Positions 1 to 9,111 are shown, numbered from the stretch's first letter. The stretch is 64,000 bases of DNA from UBA4733 sp036734945 (GCA_036734945.1 DAIMXP010000023.1:1-64000); one strand, 5' to 3'. Numbers and translations: made by a program. The notes: generated from the letters alone by a model not told the origin.

Positions 1-27
1 ACCACCGCTCGCTCGCTCGTCCCGCCT

Positions 28-666
28 ATGCTTCAACTCAGACAGCCTCCTAGCAGCCCCCAACCCGAACCCCATCCTCTGCCGCCACCTGATCTTCGGC
101 AGCAGACGTTACCGCTGCTGGAACAAACCCAAGTTTGGCTTCGCCTGCATGAGCGGGTACACAACGCGCTCTACTGGGGACGCAATCCTGGGCGGAAGTA
201 CCCTGCCCGCTTTGACGATCCTGAACAGCGGTATGGCGTACTCTACGCCGGAAGCGATGAACATTGCGCCTTCATTGAAACCTTCGGGCACATCACCGGG
301 CTGCGCACGGTGGGCTGGGGCGACGTGCAACGCTATGCCCTGTGCCGAATCGTGATCGACCGTCCGTTGCAACTGGTCGACTTGACAGGTTCGGGTCTCG
401 CCCAATTGGGCGCGGATGCCCGGCTGTTTGCTGGTGAGTACGCGACCGCCCAACAATGGTCCCGCGCTTTCTACAAACATCCAGCGCAACCTGATGGCGT
501 CTACTATCCGTCGCGACATGACCCCAGTCGACAATGCCTCGCTCTCTTCGACCGCGCCGAGCCACACGTTTCCGCACTATCGACCGGGAACCTTACAGCG
601 CTGACGCACCGCCTATTGCTCTGCCGAATTCTCAACACGTATAGGTTCGGTGTCCATCGCCAGTAA
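28..666 (+). CDS. RES-domain protein, toxin-like
   Basis: This 212-residue protein carries a RES domain. The family core is visible as an Arg/Phe-rich stretch (KYPARFDDPEQRYGVLYAG, about residues 57-75) followed by a conserved acidic residue in FIETFGH. RES proteins are the toxins of Res-Xre toxin-antitoxin modules and are known to deplete cellular NAD+. The Xre antitoxin is normally encoded next to the toxin, often directly upstream; that place lies outside the left edge of the window, so pairing cannot be confirmed. The first ~25 residues are Pro-rich and low in information, so the true start may be slightly internal. No antitoxin-like gene is found downstream. The domain assignment is fairly safe; active toxicity is inference. 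Confidence 0.8.
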   Translation: MLQLRQPPSSPQPEPHPLPPPDLRQQTLPLLEQTQVWLRLHERVHNALYWGRNPGRKYPARFDDPEQRYGVLYAGSDEHCAFIETFGHITGLRTVGWGDVQRYALCRIVIDRPLQLVDLTGSGLAQLGADARLFAGEYATAQQWSRAFYKHPAQPDGVYYPSRHDPSRQCLALFDRAEPHVSALSTGNLTALTHRLLLCRILNTYRFGVHRQ

Positions 667-729
667 TGCGGCTAACAGCATGTGCCAGGTCAAAACTTGG
701 AGCGCCATGTCGGCTCTCGGCGGACGCGC

Positions 730-768
730 TCCAAAAAGGAAAGGGCCGGAGCGTTGCCGCTCCGGCCC
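730..768 (-). terminator. GC-rich hairpin with T-tract on the minus strand
   Basis: Bases 743-753 and 758-768 form a perfect 11-bp stem (GGGCCGGAGCG / CGCTCCGGCCC) with a 4-base loop. Read on the minus strand the stem is followed by a T-rich tract (TTTCCTTTTTT, about 742-732), as in an intrinsic terminator. No minus-strand gene ends here, so it could end an unannotated minus transcript arising between 770 and about 930. Apart from this hairpin I see nothing in the 667-978 gap. Confidence 0.4.
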
Positions 769-978
769 CCGGTGCAGGGCGCCTCGCTGTGGGGGCGAGG
801 TGGAGGAGGGTAGGGTCTAAATCGTACCTTCACCGAACTTGAGTCTACCCCTAGTGTCTAAATTTGCTGTGAACTTCAAGGTAAAGACTTTGCAGCCAAC
901 AGGTGTGACCTGCCGCGCGCGCCTCGACGTGCTATGCTGCCGCCGCGGCCGTCGGGACCGCTGAAACAGGGTCAGGAG

Positions 979-1836
979 GTGGTGACGACGCGCATTGTTG
1001 TGACCGGTGGCGCCGGGCGTATCGGCGCCTGGGTGGTGAAAGAGCTGCAGGATGACTACGAGGTCGTCATCTTTGACCGCACGCGACCCCAGGAGCGACT
1101 CAAGGCCCGTATCGTCCTGGGGGATCACGCCGACCTCGGGCAACTTTGTGAGGCTTGTGCCGGCGCTGCGGCGATCCTACACCTCTCCGCCATCCCCGGA
1201 CTGGGGCCGCAGACCGATGCCGTGGTCTTCCAGACCAATGTGCTCGGTACCTATGCCATTCATCAGGCCGCCGCCCTGTTGGGCATCGACACGGTTGTCT
1301 CCACCAGTTCCCAGTCGGCCTACGGCTGGGCCTGGGGGAAGCGAGACTTCCTGCCAAAGTATCTGCCCGTTGATGAAGATCATCCCGACGAACCCGATGA
1401 GGCCTACGGCCTTTCCAAGGTGGTGGGTGAACAGATTGCCTGGTCCTTCCACCGCAAGACGGGTATGCGCACCCTTGTGCTGCGTCCGCCGCTGGTGTTG
1501 CTGCCGGGCGACTACGCGAGGGTCCTGCAGTCGTCCGCCGCGCGGCGCTGGCGCGACACGCTGTTCAGTTATGTCGATGTGCGCGACCTGGCACGAGCGT
1601 TCCGGCTGGCGCTGGAGCGGCGCGAGGTGGTCTGCGACGCCTTCAACGTGGCCGCCGACGATGCGCTGGCGGAGGAACCGCTGAGCGAACTGTTGCCGCG
1701 CCTCGAGCCGCGCCTGGCGCCACTGGCCAGCAAGTTGAGCGGCAACCAGCCGATGGTGAGCAACGCCAAGATCAAGCGACTGCTGGGCTGGACGCCGCAA
1801 CATTCCTGGCAAGACGAGGAGCCGCGCGGCGTCTAG
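979..1836 (+). CDS. NAD-dependent epimerase/dehydratase family protein
   Basis: An extended short-chain dehydrogenase/reductase of about 285 residues. The N-terminal Rossmann motif reads VVTGGAGRIGAW, and the catalytic Ser and YxxxK appear in VSTSSQSAYGW and EAYGLSKVVGEQ. Such proteins act on nucleotide sugars or small hydroxy compounds; the substrate cannot be told here. The start is uncertain: tandem GTG codons at 979/982 directly follow AGGAGG (974-979), too close for a normal ribosome site, while an in-frame ATG at 934 adds 15 low-complexity residues without a Shine-Dalgarno. Twenty-two bases downstream an MFS transporter begins, so the two probably share a transcript. Confidence 0.85.
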   Translation: MVTTRIVVTGGAGRIGAWVVKELQDDYEVVIFDRTRPQERLKARIVLGDHADLGQLCEACAGAAAILHLSAIPGLGPQTDAVVFQTNVLGTYAIHQAAALLGIDTVVSTSSQSAYGWAWGKRDFLPKYLPVDEDHPDEPDEAYGLSKVVGEQIAWSFHRKTGMRTLVLRPPLVLLPGDYARVLQSSAARRWRDTLFSYVDVRDLARAFRLALERREVVCDAFNVAADDALAEEPLSELLPRLEPRLAPLASKLSGNQPMVSNAKIKRLLGWTPQHSWQDEEPRGV

Positions 1837-1858
1837 CATCGGTGCCAGAGGAGGACGC

Positions 1859-3148
1859 ATGGCTGGGCAGATCCCGAATCTGAGCGTCGAGCGTCGGCGC
1901 CTTTTCGCCCTGCTCTTCGGCATCAACACGTTGAACTATGCCGACCGCTATACCTTGCCGGCGGTGGTACCGCTGCTGGCGGTGAGCGTCGGTCTCAGCG
2001 ATACGCAGCTCGGCCTGCTGGGCACTGCCTTTCTGCTCATTTACGCCATCGCTGCCTTACCGTTGGGGTCCCTGGCCGATCGCCGTTCGCGCACCCGGAT
2101 CGTCGGCGGCGGTGTCGCTCTGTGGAGTGTCGCCACGGCGCTGACCGCGCTCTGCCGCAGCTTCCCGCAACTCTTCGCGGTACGGGCACTGCTCGGCATC
2201 GGCGAGGCGTCCTACTTCCCCGCCTCCAACAGCATGCTGGCCGACGCCTTCCCCCAGGCCCGCCGCGCGCGCGTCATGGCCTGGTGGGGTGCGGCGCTGC
2301 CCCTGGGCGTCTTTCTCGGCTACGCCGCCGGTGGCCTGATTGGTCAACGTTTCGGCTGGCAGGCGGCCTTTTTAGTGGTCGGCATCCCCGGGCTGATCCT
2401 GGCCGCCCTCGTCTGGCGCACCAGGGAGCCTCGGCGCGGGGAGAGCGAGGGCCTGCTGGCCGCCACGGTCCGGTCCGAGGGAGACCCCTTTGCCTTTCGC
2501 CTGTTGCGTATTCCGACGGTGTCCTTTGCCATCGCCTCGCAAGTATTCGCCTATTTCGTCCTGAGCGGCCTCGGCTTCTGGCTCACCACCTACCTCGTGC
2601 GCCATTACCACCTCGGCACCGGCAGCGCCGGCGTCATTGCCGGGGCACTCTTCGTGGTAGGAGGAGGCATCGGCACGGTGGCGGGCGGCTATCTGGCCGA
2701 CCACCTGTTGCCACGCCAACCGGCGGCACGCCTGCTGGTGCCGGGGGTAGGCCTGATCGCCAGCGGTGTCGCTATCGCCGCCGGACTCCTGGCGCCGACA
2801 CTGCTGCTCTTTCTGGTGATCTACACCCTGGCCGGTGCGCTGGTCTCCCTGCCCAGCGCACCGCTCTCCGCACTTTTCCAGGACGTGGTGGCGCCGGCTG
2901 TGCGGGCTAGAGTCGTCGCGCTATCGCTCCTGCTTGCCCACCTCTTCGGCGATGCCTTCTCTCCGTCTCTGATCGGCGCTGTCTCGGACCGTCTGGGCGG
3001 TGCGAACGGTGGCGGACTGGACAAGGCGCTCTGGCTGATGCCGGTAGCAGCGATCATCTCCGGGATTATCGCCCTGGCCGGGTGCCGCTACGTGGCCGCG
3101 GACCGCGCGAGGATGCTGGGAGCTCTAAGCCTCATTCCCCTTATGTAA
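1859..3148 (+). CDS. MFS transporter
   Basis: A 429-residue major facilitator with about twelve hydrophobic segments. The loop 2-3 motif GSLADRRSRTRIVGGG (about residues 72-87) is typical of MFS proteins, and ALLGIGEASYFPASNSML resembles motifs of sugar-acid/hexuronate and spinster-like transporters. It likely exchanges an organic anion across the inner membrane. A strong ribosome site (GAGGAGGAC) precedes ATG 1859. Its last codons lie in a small inverted repeat (CCCCTT atgt AAAGGGG, about 3137-3152). A second, unrelated MFS gene follows after a short gap, which suggests a joint uptake/export operon with the epimerase upstream. Substrate unknown. Confidence 0.88.
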   Translation: MAGQIPNLSVERRRLFALLFGINTLNYADRYTLPAVVPLLAVSVGLSDTQLGLLGTAFLLIYAIAALPLGSLADRRSRTRIVGGGVALWSVATALTALCRSFPQLFAVRALLGIGEASYFPASNSMLADAFPQARRARVMAWWGAALPLGVFLGYAAGGLIGQRFGWQAAFLVVGIPGLILAALVWRTREPRRGESEGLLAATVRSEGDPFAFRLLRIPTVSFAIASQVFAYFVLSGLGFWLTTYLVRHYHLGTGSAGVIAGALFVVGGGIGTVAGGYLADHLLPRQPAARLLVPGVGLIASGVAIAAGLLAPTLLLFLVIYTLAGALVSLPSAPLSALFQDVVAPAVRARVVALSLLLAHLFGDAFSPSLIGAVSDRLGGANGGGLDKALWLMPVAAIISGIIALAGCRYVAADRARMLGALSLIPLM

Positions 3149-3184
3149 AGGGGAGTGGTCTGAGCCAGGATGGAGGCTATTCGG

Positions 3185-4456
3185 ATGCACGCAAGCGATT
3201 CCGTCACGGGCAGACAGAAGCCGGCTGCGGAAGCGACCAGCGGCGGAAAGGGCTGGCTGGGTGCGGCCGGTTGGTACAGCGTGGCCAGCCTGGGGGCCGG
3301 CTTCTTCTACGCCTTCAACAACTTCACGCTGCCCTTGGTGCTCGGCGCAATGACCTCGAACGCCACGCTGATCGGCCTGTTGAGCAGCACGCGCTCGATC
3401 GAAGGCGTCGTCATCCAGCCGACCATCGGCGCCTGGAGCGACCGCGTCTGGACGCCGCTCGGTCGGCGGCGGATTTTTATGGCGGTCGGCCTGCCGATCT
3501 CTGCGTTCTTCTTTGTCGTGGCGGCGCAGGTCCACACGCTGCCGCTGCTGGTCGCGGCGATCGTCCTCTTTTCGCTGCTGTTCAATGCGGCGATCGACCC
3601 GTATAACGCGCTGCTGGCCGACCTCTTTTCGCCGGAGCGGCGCAGCGTGGTCAACGGCCTGGCGACCGTCGTCCAGTTCGTTGGCCAGGTGGCGATGCTG
3701 CTCCTGGCGGCGCAACTCTCCGGCAACACCGTGCCGCCGGTCGTCTTCTATGTCGTCGCGGGCGGCATGCTCGTCACGGCGGCAATCACGATCAGCCGCA
3801 TCCGCGAACCGCGCCACCTGACCGCGCATGCCGCCTTACCGGACGAGCGAACTGCCGTCACCTTTCGGGAGTACGTCGGCCACCTGACCGCCAATCGCAT
3901 GGCGTTGCGCTATCTCGTCTGCTTGTTCTTCTTCAACTTCGGCGTCAACGCCATCCTCCCCTTCCTGACGCTGTTCGCCGAGCGGGTGATCCACACTGAC
4001 GCGCGGGTGGCCCAGCTGCTTTCCGTCCCCTTGCTGGTGTCGGCCGGCCTCTTTGTCCTGCCGGCCGGACTGCTGGCGGCACGCATCGGGCGGAAGCCGG
4101 TCCTGGCTGGGGGCATCCTGCTGCTGGCCGTGACCGCCCTCGGCGGGCTGGTGATCCAGACGGCCCCTCAGACTGTGCTGATCGTTATCCTCGCCGGCGT
4201 GGCCAATGCCGCCATCAGCGCCACCAACTGGCCCCTCCTCACCGAACTGATCCCGGCCGATGAGGTCGGCGTCTTTGCCGGCATCAAGACCGCCTTCGAA
4301 TCGGTAGCGATCCCGGTCTCCGCCATCGTCGCCGGGGCGCTGATCGGCCACTGGGGCTACCGCGCCATCTTCGGCGTGCTGACGTTCGGGGCAGTTATTG
4401 CCGTGCTCGTGCTGTCGACCGTCGTCCTACCCGGCGACACAGCCGACGGTGAATGA
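3185..4456 (+). CDS. MFS transporter, glycoside/sucrose-type
   Basis: A 423-residue, about twelve-helix transporter. The sequence QPTIGAWSDRVWTPLGRRR (near residues 75-95) matches the signature of GPH/SUT-type sugar carriers, in which the SD...GRRR loop is long. ATG 3185 is chosen because GGAGG lies 8 bases upstream (3172-3176); an ATG at 3170 gives five more residues but has no ribosome site. The protein differs clearly from the preceding MFS protein, so this is not a recent tandem duplication. A hydrophilic N-terminus of about 20 residues precedes the first helix. Likely substrate is a sugar or glycoside (family inference). Confidence 0.85.
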   Translation: MHASDSVTGRQKPAAEATSGGKGWLGAAGWYSVASLGAGFFYAFNNFTLPLVLGAMTSNATLIGLLSSTRSIEGVVIQPTIGAWSDRVWTPLGRRRIFMAVGLPISAFFFVVAAQVHTLPLLVAAIVLFSLLFNAAIDPYNALLADLFSPERRSVVNGLATVVQFVGQVAMLLLAAQLSGNTVPPVVFYVVAGGMLVTAAITISRIREPRHLTAHAALPDERTAVTFREYVGHLTANRMALRYLVCLFFFNFGVNAILPFLTLFAERVIHTDARVAQLLSVPLLVSAGLFVLPAGLLAARIGRKPVLAGGILLLAVTALGGLVIQTAPQTVLIVILAGVANAAISATNWPLLTELIPADEVGVFAGIKTAFESVAIPVSAIVAGALIGHWGYRAIFGVLTFGAVIAVLVLSTVVLPGDTADGE

Positions 4457-4490
4457 CTTGATTGACGAACTGTTGCCAACGTCTGGTGCA

Positions 4491-4684
4491 GGGAGGCCCC
4501 CACTCTGCCTTCGGCATCTCGCCCCCAGGCGTTGGGGCGAGCCAAGGTCAAAGTATTGCGGCAATGGCACGGTGGACAGGAGGCATCCACTCTGGGTTCC
4601 AGGATCCCAGCGCCGCAACACCTCGATACTGGCTCGCCCCCACGCATGGGGGCGAGATGCCGAAGGCAGAGTGGGGGCCTCCTC
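4491..4684. repeat. Inverted-repeat element, family E (about 194 bp)
   Basis: The gap between the MFS gene and the acyl-activating gene is filled by a long inverted repeat. The left arm (about 4493-4570) and right arm (about 4605-4683) pair almost without break over the outer 55 bases and imperfectly further in. Each arm can also fold on itself (CTCGCCCCCA ... TTGGGGCGAG). No ORF of note lies inside. It resembles a MITE or large REP-type element. I see only this copy in the window. Confidence 0.75.
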
Positions 4685-4751
4685 CGGTCAGGACCGCGAG
4701 TTCGCCCACAAGCTCGTCCAACGTCGAGTCACCATCTAAGGAGACCAACCT

Positions 4752-7343
4752 ATGTTCATTCATCTCTATTCCCTTGTCCTCCGCCGTGCTACCGCGTATC
4801 CCGAGTCGGTTGCTTTCGGCGGACAGGACGGCTTGAACTGGCGCACGCTCGATGGCCGGCAGGTGCGGGATCTGACCGACATCCTGGCAAATGAACTCGC
4901 CACACGTGGTGTGACCGCAGGGGACCGTGTTGTGCTCTGGATGCCGAACCACTGGCGTACGCCGCTCTATTTCTTCGCGCTCTGGAAGCTGGGGGCGGTG
5001 GCAGTACCGTTCGACCGGGAGATGAACCCGGACGCCGCCGGTCGCATCGTCGATTCGGTAGCGCCGCGGCTGCTGATCAGCGGCTATGGCGAACGACCCG
5101 TCTGGTCGGAGCGACCCTACCGAGCGGAGTGGTGGGAACCGGGCAGCGAGCGACGCGATTCCGCTGCAGCGACGGCGAACGTCTGGACGCCGCCGAACGA
5201 GGAACTGGCCTTCATCGTCTTCACGTCGGGCACGACTGGTCAGCCGAAGGGCTGCATGATTACCCACGCCAACCTGTGTTCTCAGATCGACGCCTTTCCA
5301 GATCGCGTGCCGCTGGACACGACTTGCCGCCTGGCGAGCATTCTGCCCCTTTCCCACCTGTTCGAGATCACCGGCGGGCTCCTCTATCCCTTCTCCGTCG
5401 GCGCGGCCATCCACTACATACCCAGTCGGCGTGGACCGGACATTGTGCGGGTGCTGGCCGAGCAGAGGATCACCCACATGATCGCCGTACCCCAGTTGTT
5501 GACCTTGATGGGCCGGGGCCTGGAGCAACAACTTGCCGCCGCTATACCGGCGCCGCTCCACAAGGCCCTGAACGCCGTGGCGCCCCGTTTGCCACTGGCC
5601 TTCCGACACGCGCTGTTTACATCCGTTCACCGCAAGATCGGCGGCAAGCTGCGCCTGATCCTCTCCGGCGGCGCCGCCTTGCCGCTCGAGACGCAGCGCC
5701 TCTGGGCACGCCTCGGCGTCCGCGTGACACAAGGCTATGGCGCCAGCGAGTGCTCTCCGGTCATCGCCGTTGGCAACGCCGATGGCAGCACGCCGGTCGG
5801 CAGCGTCGGCAAACCCCTGCGCAATGTCGAGGTCAGATCGAGCCCGGACGGCGAGATTCTCGTCAAGGGTCCCAACGTGATGCGCGGCTACTGGCAGGAC
5901 CCGGAGTACACGGCCGAGGTCATGCGCGATGGCTGGTACGCTACCGGCGACCTGGCGACCCAGGACCCGGCAGGCAATCTGGTACTCACGGGTCGGGCCA
6001 AGGAATTGATCGTCCTACCGTCCGGGATGAATGTCTGGCCGCAGGACGTCGAAGACGTCTTGCGTACACAACCGGAGGTGGCGGACGCGGTGGTGCTGAC
6101 CGTGCCAACCGCCAACGGCGGCGTCAGCCTGCATGCCTACCTGCTGCCGAGCCGCCCAAGTGAGGGTGGCGCCGACCTGACCGGCATCGTGCGCCGCAGC
6201 AACAGCCACCTGGCGCAGCACCAGCGCCTGGCCGGCGCTTCCTGGTGGACCGAGCCGGACTTCCCGCGTACCGCGCTGGGAAAGGTCCGGCGTGCTGCAC
6301 TGCCCGCCCCATCGGCGCCAACAACGGGGGCACTGCCGGCTGCGCCGGTCGACGATGACCTCGTGACCCAGGCGATTGCCGGTGTTGCTCGCGTCGCCGC
6401 CGTGCGCGATGACCAGACGCTCGGCGATCTCGGCCTGGACAGCCTTGCCCTGGTCGAGTTGGCGCAAGCCCTGGAGGAAAAGACGGGCAAGGCTGTTACC
6501 GATGGCGATCTCCGGCTGGACATGACCGTGCCGGCAGTGCGCGAGCTAATCGCGCAGGCGCCAGGCAGCGAGGAAGGGTCAGGAGCGGCTGCCGCCGGCA
6601 AAGACGTACCGCTCTGGCCCTATACCTGGGGACGCGCCTTCCGGCGCCTCAGCCTGCCGCTCGACCTGCTCTACCAGGCAAGCGTGACGCGCACCATCGT
6701 CCTCGGCGCCGAAAACCTGAGCAAGCTGCCGCCCCGCCTGATCGTGGCCGGCACGCACCACGGCTTCGCCGACCTGCCGTTAGTCCGCCAGGGACTCGCC
6801 CGCACGCCGGCACGCCGGCTGGTCCGGCGGCTGGCGATCACCACCGGCGCCGAGATCTTCGGGCAGGCCGGGCCGCTGGCCTACATCGCCATGCTTGCCT
6901 TCGGTCTCTATCCGCTGGAGCAGTACGGCCACCGCGACAGCAGCCTGCGCCGCCTGGCCCCGGTGGCGGCGGCCGGGAACGCCGTGCTGATCTTCCCCCA
7001 GGGCCACCACATCAGACCGGCAGCCGAGCAAGCCGGCGACCCGGAAGCCGCCTTCCGGCCCGGCGTCGCCCACCTGGCTGCTGCCCTCGACGCGGCGGTC
7101 ATACCGTTCGGCCTCGCCGGCACCGAACGGGTGATACCGCCGTTCCTGGACGAGTACCACGGCCTGGTCATCGCCAAGATTCCGGTTGCCATCACGCGCG
7201 GTCCGCTCGCCATCGCCTTCGGCGCTCCTCTGACGCTGCAGCCCAGCGAAACGCCACAGTCCTTCACCCAACGGCTGCAGGCAACGTGCTTTGCGCTGGC
7301 GAAAGCAGCCGAGACGGAGCTGGTTGGCTGCGCCAATCGCTAG
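4752..7343 (+). CDS. Fused acyl-CoA/acyl-ACP synthetase, acyl carrier and PlsC-type acyltransferase
   Basis: An 863-residue three-domain protein. Residues 1 to about 520 form an AMP-binding (ANL) domain with FTSGTTGQPKG at 157-167, YGASECSP, YATGDLATQD and LTGRAKELIVLPSG. A phosphopantetheine carrier domain follows (about 535-610) with the attachment Ser at 564 in LGLDSLALVEL. The C-terminal part (about 620-863) is a PlsC/LPLAT acyltransferase with the H-x4-D pair H669/D674 and FPQGHH in place of the usual FPEGTR. The protein probably activates a fatty acid, loads it on its own carrier and transfers it to a lysophospholipid or glycerol phosphate at the membrane. E. coli Aas has the opposite domain order and lacks an internal carrier. 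AAGGAG precedes ATG 4752. Confidence 0.9.
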   Translation: MFIHLYSLVLRRATAYPESVAFGGQDGLNWRTLDGRQVRDLTDILANELATRGVTAGDRVVLWMPNHWRTPLYFFALWKLGAVAVPFDREMNPDAAGRIVDSVAPRLLISGYGERPVWSERPYRAEWWEPGSERRDSAAATANVWTPPNEELAFIVFTSGTTGQPKGCMITHANLCSQIDAFPDRVPLDTTCRLASILPLSHLFEITGGLLYPFSVGAAIHYIPSRRGPDIVRVLAEQRITHMIAVPQLLTLMGRGLEQQLAAAIPAPLHKALNAVAPRLPLAFRHALFTSVHRKIGGKLRLILSGGAALPLETQRLWARLGVRVTQGYGASECSPVIAVGNADGSTPVGSVGKPLRNVEVRSSPDGEILVKGPNVMRGYWQDPEYTAEVMRDGWYATGDLATQDPAGNLVLTGRAKELIVLPSGMNVWPQDVEDVLRTQPEVADAVVLTVPTANGGVSLHAYLLPSRPSEGGADLTGIVRRSNSHLAQHQRLAGASWWTEPDFPRTALGKVRRAALPAPSAPTTGALPAAPVDDDLVTQAIAGVARVAAVRDDQTLGDLGLDSLALVELAQALEEKTGKAVTDGDLRLDMTVPAVRELIAQAPGSEEGSGAAAAGKDVPLWPYTWGRAFRRLSLPLDLLYQASVTRTIVLGAENLSKLPPRLIVAGTHHGFADLPLVRQGLARTPARRLVRRLAITTGAEIFGQAGPLAYIAMLAFGLYPLEQYGHRDSSLRRLAPVAAAGNAVLIFPQGHHIRPAAEQAGDPEAAFRPGVAHLAAALDAAVIPFGLAGTERVIPPFLDEYHGLVIAKIPVAITRGPLAIAFGAPLTLQPSETPQSFTQRLQATCFALAKAAETELVGCANR

Positions 7344-7384
7344 GTTGTGCATCCGATAAGGACCGGTCAGTTCGCACCGCACGC

Positions 7385-7531
7385 CCGGCGACTGAAGTCG
7401 CGGGCTACAGCGGGCGAAGTCCGCCTTCGCGGACTGGACGCTCACCCTGAGTGTCTCGTCTCAGCCCGCGAAGGTGCCGGCAGCCGCAGGCTGACCATTG
7501 GCAAGGTTAGCCCGCGACTTCAGTCGCCGGG
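7385..7531. repeat. Inverted-repeat element, family A, copy 1
   Basis: The ends read CCGGCGACTGAAGTCGCGGG and its reverse complement, and an inner pair based on GAAGTCCGCCTTCGCGGACT is partly degenerate. It lies between the convergent ends of the acyl-activating gene and the broken DUF4926 gene. Four more copies occur in the window, at 15.7, 43.6, 45.0 and 58.5 kb. Confidence 0.85.
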
Positions 7532-7572
7532 ACCTTTGGCGCCGATGTGCGACGAACTTGCCGGATGCACTA

Positions 7573-7797
7573 CTACGCTACCTCGCGCACGTGTGCGACC
7601 TCCCGTTCTCTCACTGCCCGAACGGCATCAGCGGGAACGGTGACAACGGCAAGCGTCAGCCCGGAAAATGCCGTGAACTCTACCTCATAACCGGCTCCTT
7701 ACTGGTGTACCATAACGACAGTACCGACATCGTCGGCTTTCAGTCCGTTTTCGGGAATGTCTTGCGTGAGCACGGCAAACTTAAGTTCCTGAATCAT
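7573..7797 (-). pseudogene. DUF4926-like small protein, interrupted by a stop codon
   Basis: Reading the minus strand from ATG 7797 gives MIQELKFAVLTQDIPENGLK and GTVVMVHQ, then a TAA at codon 33 (7699-7701), then GAGYEVEFTAFSGLTLAVVT and a tail ending at TAG 7573-7575. Together the two parts look like one complete DUF4926-type protein of about 74 codons (a short beta-rich family often found near toxin-like genes). One base change, for example GAA to TAA, explains the break. The ATG lies 6 bases beyond the aminotransferase stop, so it was the last gene of that operon. Recognition of the family is from memory of its pattern, not from a search. Confidence 0.65.
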
Positions 7798-7803
7798 TCC
7801 CTT

Positions 7804-9111
7804 TTACTCCAACGCTTCAAACGCCTCGTCTACGGCGATCAGCGTCTGGTCGATATCCTCCATCGTGTGGACCGTAGAGAGATAGAACTTCTCGTTGGGG
7901 TTCACCAGGATGCCGCGATTGAGCAGTTCAATCGCCCAGCGGAAGCCGAGGGGCTTGTCGGCTGTAAGTAAGTCCTGCCAGTTGCGCAGGGGCTGCTTCG
8001 CAGTGAAGCGCACGCCGAAGACGGCATCCTCGCCGGGACATTGGACGACGTAGCCGTGCTTGTCGCCCAGCATGCTGATGCCGGCGCGGAGACGGCTGCC
8101 GATGGCGTGGAGGTGGTCATAGGTACCCGGTTGTTCCAGCACGCCCAGTGCGGCGACACCGGCGGAGGCGCTGATCGGGTTGCCGTTGAGGGTGCCGCTG
8201 GCCCAGGCCAGCTCCTGCCGCGGTCGCTGGCGGGCATCCAATGGTGACATTACTTCTGCCTGACCGACGATGGCCGCCATGGGGAAACCGCCGGAGATGG
8301 CCTTGCCGTAGCAGGCCATGTCGGGGACGACGCCGTAGCGTTCCTGCGCCCCGCCCCAGGCGATGCGGAAGCCGGTCACCACTTCGTCGAAGATCAGCAC
8401 GATGCCGTGGCGGCTACAGGCATCGCGAATGGCGGCCAGGAAGCCCGGCTCCGGCAGCAGCACGCGTTGCAGGGGCTCCACGATCACGGCAGCCAGGTCC
8501 CCGGCATTGCGGTCGATGATCTCCACCGCCCGCTCGCTGTCGTTGAAGGGGGCGACCAGCACCAGATCGGCGATGGCCGGCGGGATACCGGCGGAATCAG
8601 GGTTGGACTGCGGGTAGGGGGATGGTCCCTCCGGCACGGTACCCCACAGGGCATAGTCGTGCATGCCGTGCCAGCCGCCCTCGAACTTGAGTATCTTCTG
8701 GCGACCGGTGAAAGCGCGGGCCACGCGCAAGGCAAAGAATGTAGCCTCCGTGCCGGAACCGGTGTAATGCACGCGCTCACCGCAGGGGATGGCCGTCACC
8801 AGCTTCTCCGCAAGACGAATCGCCGGCTCGTTCAGGAAGTAGTAGGTCGACCCCTTGCGCACCTGCGCTTCGACCGCCGCCACGATCTTGGGGTGCGCGT
8901 GCCCCAGGAACGCCGGCCCGGAACCCAGGTGGTAGTCGATGTACTCCCGGCCGTCGACCGCCGTGACCCGGCTGCCGTAGCCGGAGGCGATCACCAGGTT
9001 GACCTCAGGCGGCAGTTGGAACAACCCCAGACCGCCCCCGGCCAGCGTGTTGGCCGCGATCTCCAGCAGTTGCTGCTGGCGCTCGACGCCACTTGCAGTT
9101 ACAACCGTCAT
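7804..9111 (-). CDS. Class III aminotransferase, glutamate-1-semialdehyde aminomutase-like
   Basis: A 435-residue PLP-dependent fold-type I enzyme. The cofactor lysine is K270 in ACYGKAISGGFP, preceded by the conserved FDEVVTGFR, and TGSGTEATFFALRVAR matches the phosphate-binding region of GSA aminomutase relatives. It is like HemL, but the N-terminus and neighbours do not suggest tetrapyrrole synthesis; such paralogues are often annotated as aspartate aminotransferase family proteins of unknown substrate. Its first codon overlaps the creatininase stop by 4 bases (9108-9111), so the two are translationally coupled and probably serve one nitrogen-compound pathway. Confidence 0.87.
   Translation of the reverse strand: MTVVTASGVERQQQLLEIAANTLAGGGLGLFQLPPEVNLVIASGYGSRVTAVDGREYIDYHLGSGPAFLGHAHPKIVAAVEAQVRKGSTYYFLNEPAIRLAEKLVTAIPCGERVHYTGSGTEATFFALRVARAFTGRQKILKFEGGWHGMHDYALWGTVPEGPSPYPQSNPDSAGIPPAIADLVLVAPFNDSERAVEIIDRNAGDLAAVIVEPLQRVLLPEPGFLAAIRDACSRHGIVLIFDEVVTGFRIAWGGAQERYGVVPDMACYGKAISGGFPMAAIVGQAEVMSPLDARQRPRQELAWASGTLNGNPISASAGVAALGVLEQPGTYDHLHAIGSRLRAGISMLGDKHGYVVQCPGEDAVFGVRFTAKQPLRNWQDLLTADKPLGFRWAIELLNRGILVNPNEKFYLSTVHTMEDIDQTLIAVDEAFEALE

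Noticed and set aside
743..768. Terminator of the RES-domain gene on the plus strand
   Set aside because: The T-tract is on the minus-strand side; on the plus strand the hairpin is followed by CCGGTGCAG.
7804..9111. True hemL
   Set aside because: Overall fold matches, but the gene is coupled to creatininase and no tetrapyrrole gene is near, so the symbol was withheld.
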